Source: Pseudevernia furfuracea (lineage: Eukaryota; Ascomycota; Lecanoromycetes; Lecanorales; Parmeliaceae). Taken from it: a stretch of DNA of 64,000 nucleotides. The translations under genes and the position numbers were made by a program. The DNA lies in contig JAIUPT010000030.1 in NCBI GenBank assembly GCA_022315425.1, forward strand, positions 248,001 through 312,000. The letters run 5' to 3'. This document shows positions 51,432 to 61,427 of the stretch, in pieces. Numbering within the stretch: the first letter of the stretch is position 1; each line of letters opens with the position of its first letter. The notes beneath the pieces were generated by a model. That model saw nothing but the letters and a program-made list of their open reading frames with translations. It had not been told where the DNA came from and searched no databases.

Positions 51432-54002
51432 GGTGTGGGTTATGTAGACTGCGGTCCAAATCTTCAGATGGAAAGTAACAAAAGAGGTTGTGTAGAAGAG
51501 AGCTGCTGAGGATCTAAGGAGCAGAGGAGTAGGTCAGAGAGCGGAGGCCAGGAGAGAAGGAGGGTGGCATTTAAGAATAAGTAGTCCTCCTGGTAAGGAG
51601 TGAGCATCCCACTTTCGCCTGATCATTGCGGACTGTCCCTCTTTGTGCAGGATAACAACCAACCAGATCGGAGGTCATGACAGCAGCCGTCGAGTCCTCT
51701 GCTCATCATGTAGGACCAGGAGGACCGTATGCCAAGACGTATAAAACGGTATCCACTTTTATTTCGAACAGCAGCCAGTCAACTATGGCTTGACTTAGGG
51801 TTGCTCAAGCTTCACCGGAGGATCGGTGTATGAGGGGACTTTCCTCGCTCTTGTAGTATTCTGTCGGAATCATACATGTTTTTGAAGCAGCGCTGAGGCA
51901 TAGGCAAGACCAGAGGTAATTCCGAAGCGATTGGTGAATCTAAGGGCCTAAACTAGATCATTGTATTATTAATTGGGACACGTTCAGTCTTGAAAAATTC
52001 TCGAAAAGCTCTGCTGGTAGCGGAGACAGGGTACCGAAATTACCCGTGAGAAGTAATTTGTGCACCATGATCATGATTATAGGAAACACCGTCTAACGTA
52101 AGAGTCGGAGGCATCTCCAGGTTTCTCAGAAGGAAAACGTCCGCCGCAGTGCTATGACGGCTCCTTCGCCGGCCTACAAGTTGATCCACAACTACTCACG
52201 ACGGTCTTCCATTGTAATCGATAATGTGGTACTCCGACTCGGTTCTGGTCGCACTGGGATAGTGGCAAGAAGTGCGGTCATGGGAGGTGCCAGCGATGCT
52301 TCCCTACGCCGCGTTCGCAGTCGTAAATAGCCATTTTGCCAATCTCGTAAAACAGAGATGAGTTGGGGGCTGAAGTTCAAGTCCGAATTACAGCAGCAAA
52401 GGCGCGATTGAGTTCTCAAAATTTGCAGCCGCTTGGGGTTTATGCGTTGTGAGAAAGTCCTTCCAAAGACTTGAGACTTATAGGTAGCATAGCCTCTTAG
52501 GGTACACGGTCCGTCCGGTGTCGGGACTGAGGAAGAGCAGCATTCCGCTGATCTAATTGAAAGCTTATCGGAGGATAGAGGGGAGAGCATCCTCAGATGT
52601 AACCCTGCAATCAGAAAAATTAAGGAGGGTCGGGTACACTATCCCATCCGGCTTCGGGATTGAGGAAAGGCAGCAATTCGCCAATCGATTGGCAGTTAGA
52701 CAAGCTGACAGAAAGGTTTCCCTTATGGTGTCATAGCCAAGGAACCCTCTACATAATCAGCCCTGGTACTTCCCCAACATCAACCAATCAATGCTATGCG
52801 GAGATCGATGTATGGTTTGTATGTGCCTCAAGACCTTGTTGTCGCCTGATATGATCCTTCTATTTCTCTACGCCAACAGAGAGAAAGATGTTGTATGCGA
52901 GAAAGGTGGGGCCGACGCATAATCCTTCAACGATCATGATTCTCATAGCTCTTCAAATGGGCTCAGCTCCTCCTATTGTTCATCAGATACTATTTGCGTG
53001 CGGAATTCAAGCTCTTCGAATGAAATGGGCTGCTTTTCCAGGGAGGAATCGGTGGATCTTGTGTTTTGTGGTCCAATTAGTGTGCCAAGTTCTCCGATAA
53101 GTGAAGACTAAACATACAGCGAAAACGATGAAAGCGGCCCCGCCAATACCAAGATAAATGATACAGATCTAGATTTGAGAAATTCTCAGTGGCGTACAGT
53201 CAAATCAGTAGGAGGTGAAATGGCTCACCTTGGTTTCGTCAACTCAGGTATCTCGATTGATCAACGGGATGCACACATACAAAGTCCAAAGTCAAGGCGA
53301 GCAGGAAAGTTGCCCATCCATAGCATCCATAGCTCATGAGCATCATTGGACATTGCCAAACGAAGAGCATAATACCAAGAGTGACACCAAGGCTACCGAC
53401 CGCGCCATCACGATGCTGAGTCATATTTTGATACCTAGGGCGTGCAGGATAGCCTCGAGAATCATCAAGATCTTGCCGCGAGGTCTTGTGAAATAAATCA
53501 CTGTCCGCAAAGACAAATTCGAGGCTTCTGCTGTTCAAGATCTTTGCTTGGTACGCACAATGAACCATCTACCATCAACTCGGGCGACCATATGAAGGAA
53601 ATGATCCGAGATACTGGGCTGATATTGACCTGCAATCGCGACGTATCCGCGAAGACGCGCTTGGAGAACTAATGGATAGAAATACTCGGCACTTGTGGGC
53701 ATACTAGAAATTTACAGCCCGTGTTCTGGAACGCCGGCCCAAAAAACCGAATGAGCCTTCATTTCCATAGCCTTTGAAGCACCGTTTCATGAATTGGGAT
53801 GGAAGCGTACGGAATATGGGATACGGCCATGCAGCATTTATTGATCTTATTGAACATAATTGAGTTTGTCTTCCGGATTATGTAGAAGCTTGACAAGCCG
53901 CTGGCCGCAACGCTGGAGAAGCAAGTCACTATAATAAATGCCCTGTTCTCAACAGCGGGCACTTCATTCTTATCGCTGTCGCTTAGTGTATTCACTGAAA
54001 GG
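51432..54002. other. Long gene-poor region with a decayed gene
   Basis: Besides the membrane-protein relic (53035-53490), I see two diverged copies of a 60-bp segment beginning GGGTACAC at 52499 and 52636. No intact gene is supported; the frame at 52192-52590 lacks protein-like composition. Confidence 0.4.
53035..53490 (-). pseudogene. Relic of a multi-pass membrane protein (C-terminal part)
   Basis: On the minus strand three pieces in different frames read like one protein: PRGKILMILEAILHALGIKI, then LGVTLGIMLFVWQCPMMLMS with YGWATFLLALTL (membrane helix), then LYVCIPLINRDT-stop-VDETK. A donor gtgagc follows (about 53228) and an acceptor ctag near 53172 leads to ICIIYLGIGGAAFIVFAVCL, a second helix, and YRRTW. 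The stop is TGA where Trp would fit. I do not name the family. At least two frame shifts and one stop make it non-functional, and no N-terminal half is found. Confidence 0.5.
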
Positions 54003-56237
54003 ATGCTTGCCTCACATCGACTCACGCTTCTCTTCCTTCTGACTACAGCGGCGCTCGCAAGAGCAGCGCTATGTAAACACTTTCTTTCTATGTCTTTCGA
54101 TTTCGAGCTGAGTTTCGTTCGTGGTCTTCAGCGTTTACGAATGGCTCAATAGCCAGCACAAAAGCACTTGCCGCCGTAAACTCCTCCACTCTATCCCTCA
54201 GTCTCCGACGTTAACAAGCACAGGATTTTCCAGCTGTCTACCATGCGTCGTCATAGCATCAGATCCCGGAGGATCTTCTTTATCATCTCAGGTTTATTGG
54301 TACAATTCTACGATCAGTTCTTCGTTAGATACGTTATCAATTTTCCTATCAGAATACCGCAACACCACCATTACTAGCACAAGTATTGCGTATGGCAACA
54401 TCAATTCGTTCAGTAGTAGTGTCTTGTCCTCACAGTTATTTTCGGGGGAGTACTTAAATCCATTTCCTGCGCCATACGCAGGCGTTATCCCAACATTTCT
54501 TCTCGCAAACGGCACGGACGGGGCAGTACCTGGTGGAGTAACAAGTTTCGCCTACCCAACCCCTTATGCTGCAATTGCAGGGTTTTGGCTTTATACTAAC
54601 TTACCATCCGCTGACTGCGCCTTGGATTCAACCGAGGCTCAGACTTTCATTGAGGCACTCGAGTGTGAGAATCAAGATATCGAGCCGCCCAGTGATATCG
54701 TTTCAATCTTAGTCCATATGAAATCGACTTACTACACACTTTTAAGTGTTGGGGGCACTTCGAACGTCACGCAAATTTTGTATAATCAGCGCGTCGCCTT
54801 CGATCTCGATACCAAATCCTTTTCCGACTTCATTGCGTCAAATACCTCTTTATTGAACCGCTTCCCTTATCTTGCGTCATGCAGTTACTACTCGTGGGGT
54901 GTAGGTCCGCCTGATTTGCAGCTGCCGGTTACCGCGCTCACAGCAACTGTAACGACGTTAATCAAGGAAAACAGCCCATATCCTACAAACTCCCCTACAC
55001 CTGGCAATACTGTGAGACCTCCTATCCCAGCTCAGACGACGACATCGTCCCAAGGATCTCCGAGTCCAGGCTCTCCGAGTCCAGCAAAGAACGCAAATCC
55101 GCAGCAAGGTATCCAACGTGTCCAGTATACGCCTCTCAGCCAGGAAGCGATAGTAAATCTTCCCCATATGAAACTCCTAGTCCAGTCAATGGCAGTCCAG
55201 GATCCGCCAATCAAGCAGACATCCCCAATCCACCCACCAGTGTCCCACAAACGCTCCCGCCAAAACTGTCGCCGCAACGCCAAAGATCTCTTACGCCGGG
55301 GGGGTTATAGACGCAATGAAGCAAACCAGTATAATCTCCCTGAGATTGGCGCAATCAGTCCAGGCGGTTCGGCAGTAACGACTAACAACATCGTCTACTC
55401 TCTTGCGCCTTCAGCGACTGCCCTCGTGAGCAACGGAGTCAATTTAGCAATCACTTCCATTACAAATACTTCTCCTGCAAAAAGCTCCCAACCACGTATC
55501 CTTTCATTTGGAGGGACACCATACACAGCCGACGCCTCCTCCCGTTTCATCATTGACGGTCACCCGGCATTGTAGTTACGTATTACGGTATCCGGCACTC
55601 CAGTCTCTTACGCCGTAGGCGGAACAGCCGTTGTTATCAGCACTAGCACCGAAGCACTATCCCTCGCTATCATGGCCCCCCCCTTCTCCTGCTGCTGCTA
55701 TTACTGCTGCCATGCTCTCATTCACCGGAACCACCTACACCGCCGACGCATCCTCGGGTTTCATGACCGCCGGTCAAACCCTCACACCCAACGGCATCAT
55801 CACCGTATCCAACACGCCTCCCTCTATTCTACGCCGCAGCCGGTACCGCCGTGGTCATCGGCACCAGCACCGAAGCACTGTCCCACGCTACCACCACCCT
55901 AGCCGCTGCTGTTCCGGCAATCACATACGACGGAAACACGTACACTGCTGACGGTGCGTCTAAGAATTTTATCATAGATGGTCAGACGCTGTCACTTGGC
56001 GGCGTCATTACCGTGTCTGGCACGCCGATCTCGTACGCGGCGGCTGGGACGGATGTGGTCGTGAGTGGGAGTACGGAAGCTGTGGGGATGGGGGGGGGGG
56101 GGTTGTTTATGAGTGGGTTCGGTGGTGGTGGTGCGGCAAGGACCGGGGTGGTTGGGTTCAAGGGTGGTGCTGGGGAGGGAAAGGGGAGGAGACGGTCTGG
56201 GAGGGTCTTGGGGGTTGCGCTGGGATGTCATTGTTGA
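54003..56237 (+). pseudogene. Frame-broken secreted Ser/Thr-rich repeat protein
   Basis: An ATG at 54003 opens a signal peptide (LTLLFLLTTAALARA), with a donor gtaaac at about 54073. The body from about 54200 (FSSCLPCVVIASD, VYWYNSTIS) to 55090 is a coherent N-glycosylated, Ser/Thr-rich ectodomain. Downstream a repeated module of roughly 65 codons occurs three times: (T/Y)TADASS-FIIDGQTL--GGVITVSGTPISYAAGGTAVVIGTSTEAL, centred near 55500-55670, 55720-55900 and 55920-56080. The modules are read in different frames: there is an in-frame TAG at 55573, shifts near 55675-55700 (C-run) and 55825, and two more in the linker 55100-55320. Gly-rich tail at the end. Either a decaying gene or indel errors at homopolymers; intact relatives are large wall or secreted proteins. 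Confidence 0.6.
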
Positions 56238-56341
56238 TGAGGATATAGACCTTTAGGAACTCATGGTTTGAAGGAATTTTCTGAAAGCTTGCATGATGCA
56301 AAATTGGTGACCGGGGTTACTTCTGTGTGTGCATTATAAAT

Positions 56342-58218
56342 TTAAACATTGCCATAACCTAGGTTCTGCCGGTCATCATCCACCAATCGGCCGTACCTGC
56401 ATTGAATGTTAGTCAATTTCTTCGGATGCAGATTGAGAAAACCCACTCTATCAACAACCTAAAGAACCAGACCTCGAAATCCTCATTCCGCAACACCTTC
56501 CCAGCCCATTCTCTCCCCTGAATTGCCAACTTCGGCGCCTGTATCTTCCCGTCCGGCTCATTATTGAAATATCTCACACTCTCCACGTACTCATCCCCCT
56601 TCAAGCTCAGTGGTATGTAGTGAACCCAAGGCCGTAGCCATTCTTCGTGCCACTCCCGGAACACCGCCATCTTATACACTAAACTCATACTCTTCAAAAA
56701 TGCGTAGAAGCGCCCGCTGAAAGCATTACCGTCAATATCAAGGAGGTATTTGTACTGCCAGGCATCGTGCTGCTTATCCGGCTTGGCAATGTCGAAGAAC
56801 TCTTTCTGGGCATCGCAATCTCCCGAGTCGCATTGGCCGACATGGGCGAAGTGGACATCGATGAGGTCTTTGAAATCTGTTCTAGGTCTCTCTTTGAGTT
56901 TCCATTCAACAAAGGAACCTGGCTCGGGGCTCTGGTTCTCCAGGACCATGGTGTTATCCAACGCGTTGATTTTTCCGACGAATAGCTGTCGATGTTGACG
57001 CCTCCAACCCCCATTTCTAGAGTATCCACCTGTTGTAGAACCACGCCAATACAATCTTGATTTCTTCTCATCCCAAGGATAATCGTCGCTTTGGTCGTAG
57101 GCTACTTTGTTGGACCAGTACCAAGGCGATGGGTACAAGATATCCTGGAAACTGCTGATTTTGCTCTGAGAAAAGACTGGGAAGAGGTCGTGGACGATGT
57201 TGAAAGCGTTCGGACGGTTGAAAAAGCCGTGGCGCTCTTTCAAGGAAGGTGACAAGCAGATGTCAGAGGATGCGGTCTTGTTGTAGATGAAGCCGAGCTG
57301 GGAAAAGGCAAAGGCACTGCTATCGTCTTGAATGCTTTCGTCTAAGGTGCGAGCGGGGCTTTCAGGTGAGCATGAAATTCGAGAATTTGTCCAGGTGGGT
57401 TGATGCGCAAACACATTGAATCGTGTAAACTTGACCTCGTTTGGCCTCGTACCATCGTCCATATCCGCTGCTCGAGGCGACCATGCATTTTTCGGCGCTG
57501 TGTTCTGAAATGCAGCGGGCATTGCGACGTCTTTCGCCGTAGCCACCAGTCTGCTCAGATCGTCATGCGGTACGACCACTCGAGGCTCATCGTGAATGTT
57601 GAAAGGTAGATCCATGTCAGGCAGATATTGGACGAAATCTTTCACCATCCCCACTGTCGACTTTTGCTGCCATTCAGACCCGCCTGCCGCGCTGATGACT
57701 TCTCCATCCCTTATAATTACACCCAGCAGCGCATTGTCGAATCCGAGCGCCTCACGTGCCCTACCCCGAATGACAGATGGTTGTAAAGCCCAGAATGGCA
57801 GTAATGAGTTGTAGATAGTGTCATATTCGTCGATCAATGCCACATTCCTAGCCTTTGCGAATTCGTACCACTTGTCGAAGTTCGGAGGCGGAGGTATTTG
57901 GTATCTCCGTCTATACTCTGCGACAGCCTTCTCCAAGGTATCCGATTGCCTGTTTATGACCTCATTGAACTCGGCCTCAGCTTTTGCTATAAGCTGCCGT
58001 ATGGGATGGGACGCATCGGTCGAAGGAGGTAGAGCTTTCGTAAGCTCTGGGGGGGTAATGTCGATTGGGGGTGCAGGTCTCGACGTGCGTAGAAGATAGA
58101 GCGTCGTGCCGACGAAAACGCACAGAACGAGAAATGTGACCGTTTGTGGTCTTCTCATGGTCCTCCTGAGGTTTGATCTAGCATAGGTGCGGATCCAGGA
58201 AGATGAACGAGGTCTCAT
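56342..58218 (-). CDS. GT90 glycosyltransferase (CAP10-like, type II membrane)
   Basis: Exons 58218-56447 and 56396-56342; 608 aa. The short last exon restores the family C-terminus (LLIEYGRLVDDDRQNLGYGN); without it the frame ends in unrelated residues. An N-terminal signal anchor (about 27-45, VTFLVLCVFVGTTLYLL) places the rest in the Golgi lumen. The catalytic CAP10 domain covers about 340-600: KSRLYWRGSTTGGYSRNGGW, DFKDLIDVHFAHVGQC, QYKYLLDIDGNAFSGRFYAF and VHYIPLSLKGDEY. Relatives include Cryptococcus Cap10/Cxt1 xylosyltransferases and animal POGLUT. In ascomycetes the acceptor is generally unknown but wall or glycolipid glycans are likely. Confidence 0.9.
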
Positions 58219-59556
58219 TGGACGCTCATTCCGTGGAATCAGAAGAGCAGGAAGAGCTCTGGTATTGAGATTGACTAGGCTTGTCTTGATTTGGACTGTC
58301 GTAACATGCCGTAGAAGCTCCTTTCGATTGCGGCCCCACGCCGCTCAGAAGTTATATCTGGCCGTGTCCCACTATCTCCAGCAGAAATCTGTTTTTCCCA
58401 ATTTTGGAAGGTCGAAATTTGTAGACGCGGTTGGCGCCGTCCATTTTTAGATCCCTACCAGCGCCAAGCTACGAGAATAATACCTCGGTCTCAACCTCTA
58501 TCAAGTCTAGAGTGGGCGCCGCTTTCACATTTACCATTTCACCTTTACATGGCTCTCTCCTACGTTCTCATACTTCTCAAGCAATCGTCATTGTCAAACC
58601 AGCCGTCTCTATCATCCTCATCGACATCATCATCATTGAGAGAAGACAAGGAGCTGTCAAAATATGACATAAATCCGAAAGACCATAGCAGGCCTAAATT
58701 TCAATTATCCTTCATAAGCATACTGTCCTTGTCAAAATCGAAAGCGGAGTGAAGGAGCCAGTTAACTATTAATTTTCTTCGTCATAGCACCTCCTTGCTT
58801 CTGATCCGCGACGCACCAGTTGATTCCCCAGCCCGCCATATTGCGGATATCGGTTGGATTGATAATGATGGGGTCCATTGGATCCAAAATTTGAAAGATG
58901 ATATCACAAGATTCTTATCTAGAGAAATCAGCAGACGCAGAGATATTATTGTAAGCAGCAGAGGTTTCATCGTGGCTCACTGAGATCCGAAGACCATTTG
59001 GATCATGTCTGGGAAAGTGACACGAGGAAGATTCGTCCTCCATACCACTGGGCAGCAGTTCGCAAGCTATGACGCAATCCTCACGCGTGGCTACTGTAAC
59101 AGGGAGCACAGATAATATTTTCGGGGAGCGTAGGGGCGGGAAAGTGTGATGGTATAACGCTTGCGTTGAATGATGGCTGAAAGAGGCTGAGACTCATAGT
59201 GGATTTCCAAGTCTGGTTGCAACGACGACAAGTTTGGTTGATGCACGAGATTGTCGTCCTCTCTTCTCCTGGAAACGTTGGTTTCTTATATGATGAAAAA
59301 AAATTGGATCTTAGATCTTTGAGAGCAAGTGGAAGCCTGAAACAGCAAAGCGTATTTTGGGGAACATGCTGGGGCCCACGCGCAGGAAGCGACCGACGGT
59401 CTCAGGAAGTGCTTTAAGGGCGAAAGGGGTCTTTCGTAATGCTCTGAATAGACTATCTGTTTACCATCATGGGCACGCTGAAACCCCGTGTTGGATATCA
59501 ATACATGGAAGCTCACTGGTGAAGGGGAGGAAGCTTTGAAAGCCGCTTGAACGGGA
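58219..59556. other. Long intergenic region, no gene seen
   Basis: Promoter of the GT90 gene at left and 3' flank of fumarylacetoacetase at right. Scattered frames of 60-90 codons on both strands are unconvincing. Confidence 0.4.
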
Positions 59557-60906
59557 CTACGGGAATTTTATCGCTGGTTCGATTCTCCCAGAACACTCGC
59601 CAAATCCTACAAGGGCGCCCTCTTCACCTCCAGCCCAACCCTTCAGCGCCACAGTATCATAGTCTTCCAAAAAAGTCCTCTCATCTCCACCGTGTAGCTG
59701 GATCTTCTTCTTCCCATTCGCACTGAGCTCCAGCATACTACCAGAGGAAGTGTCTGGCTCTGTCCCGCTCACCGTTCCAGACCCCAGCAGATCGCCCACT
59801 TGCATGGGACAGCCACCAGCTGTATGATGTGCGAGCATTTGAGGGAATGAGAAGAGCAGGTTTTTGCCGTTTGTGCGGGTGATGGTGGTTGAGGTGCCAG
59901 ACTTGGCTGCGTCAGTCGTCAGCAAACATGGAGACACTCGAACGGAATTGGCCATACTCGTCAACTCAACCTCTAGCTTCAGGTCGTAGACATTGTCCTT
60001 CTTCGCTTCGCGCATATATGGCAGCACTTCGTTCTCATTCTCAATCCCTCCGACCCTGAACGGCTCCAATGCATCCACCAGTACAACCCACGCACTGACA
60101 CTAGTCCCGAAATTCTTCGAGTTGAATGGCCCCAGTGGTACCATTTCCCATCCCTGTATGTCTCTAGCAGACCAATCATTCATCAGAACCAAGCCGAATA
60201 TATTCTCTTCCGCCTCTTTAATTGACACAGGCTCCCCCATCTCGTTGGGCTTGCACACGAACGCACCTAGCTCAAGCTCGAAGTCCAGACGCTTAGATGG
60301 AGTGAAGATTGGCTTTGGAACTTTCGCAGCCGGATTCTCCATGACCTGGCCGTGCGGTCTGCGGATTGAAGTGCCAGAGACAACCACTGAGGAAGCTCGG
60401 CCATGGTAGCCGACAGGCAGGTGCGTGTAGTTCGGGTGTAGGGCATGGCCGACGCCGCGAATCATCGCACCAGCAGTCTGAGCATGGTACTTGCCGACGA
60501 AGAAGTCGGTGTAGTCGCCAATGCGGAAGGGGAGATGGGTCTTAACGTCTTTTAGTAGGAAGAGGCCTCTGTCGTAGGGTTCCGTGAATCCCTCAGCAGG
60601 ACTGAACTTTGACTTTTCTACAAAGACCTTTTGGAGGAACTGGCGAACTTCTCGATGTACTGCTCGGCCCAGTGCTGCGAAGTCATTAAGGGCGGGCTGA
60701 GAGAAAACATCGAGATGTGCTGTTATCGCCGGACATTCCGAAAAGCCCGAAGAGGAGGCGAACACCGAGAGATCGAGAGCATAATTTCCAATTGCTATTC
60801 CAACGTGTGGAGAAGATGATACAGGGGTTGTGATTATTCCGAATGGAATGTTGGCCAGGGAGAAGTGCGAGTCAATGGGGATATCTAGCCAGGATCTAGG
60901 CGCCAT
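59557..60906 (-). CDS. Fumarylacetoacetase
   Basis: ATG at 60906. A 51-nt segment (59957-59907, gtatgg...gcag) is a likely intron; it is a multiple of three with no stop, so the frame stays open if retained (449 aa), but removal gives VELTTKSGTSTTITRTNGKN, which fits the family better (432 aa). Motifs: SWLDIPIDSHFSLANIPFGI at the start, IGDYTDFFVGKYHA (metal-binding Asp), LPVGYHGRASSVVVSGT (catalytic His), DFELELGAFV, VLMNDWSARDIQGWE, NGKNLLFSFPQMLAHH and GDLLGSGTVSG. It splits fumarylacetoacetate into fumarate and acetoacetate, the last step of tyrosine/phenylalanine breakdown. In Aspergillus the gene clusters with hmgA and maiA; no such neighbour is seen here. Confidence 0.95.
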   Translation of the reverse strand: MAPRSWLDIPIDSHFSLANIPFGIITTPVSSSPHVGIAIGNYALDLSVFASSSGFSECPAITAHLDVFSQPALNDFAALGRAVHREVRQFLQKVFVEKSKFSPAEGFTEPYDRGLFLLKDVKTHLPFRIGDYTDFFVGKYHAQTAGAMIRGVGHALHPNYTHLPVGYHGRASSVVVSGTSIRRPHGQVMENPAAKVPKPIFTPSKRLDFELELGAFVCKPNEMGEPVSIKEAEENIFGLVLMNDWSARDIQGWEMVPLGPFNSKNFGTSVSAWVVLVDALEPFRVGGIENENEVLPYMREAKKDNVYDLKLEVELTSMANSVRVSPCLLTTDAAKSGTSTTITRTNGKNLLFSFPQMLAHHTAGGCPMQVGDLLGSGTVSGTEPDTSSGSMLELSANGKKKIQLHGGDERTFLEDYDTVALKGWAGGEEGALVGFGECSGRIEPAIKFP

Positions 60907-61427
60907 TGCTTTGACTTGAGATGAGACGCTCTGGTGCTGTGACTAGCCTGTGATTACCTTGAGTGTTTCGTCTGAAAAGCTCGGAATCTTTGAGGTACCT
61001 ACACACCAAGTCATGTTCAATGCGTTGTCCACGCTAATGCAAACGTTGCATTGCCGAAAATCATCACCGAAGAAATCACGTGACTTCTTGGCATCTCTCT
61101 GCTAACCTCCCTCCCTTCATTTGATTGGAAACGACGACGACGACATGACAGCGGTTACCGGTAGGGTATTTTCTCCGAACGTGTCTTACAGTGTCTAAAC
61201 GTTCCGGTAACAGGTTATAAGGAGAGTATTAGCACGGAGGCCGTAGTTGAGAACATAATTAAAGCTATTACGACGTCGATAGGTAGGCACGGAATCAGCA
61301 TGCCTAAATACAGATGAATGCACCTAAACGCAAGCCGCTAGACATACAATGTCCTAAAGGTATAGTCCTGCTGAACAGCCGTGACTCCAACGCAGTCCAG
61401 AAATGTAATACCCGCAATGATTTCGCC
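60907..61427. other. Intergenic, no gene seen
   Basis: Promoter of fumarylacetoacetase and 3' flank of the channel gene. A GACGACGACGACATGACA stretch at about 61131-61148 is a small trinucleotide run. Confidence 0.4.

Noticed and set aside
52192..52590. 132-codon minus-strand frame
   Set aside because: No motif and overlaps a repeated segment; composition not protein-like.
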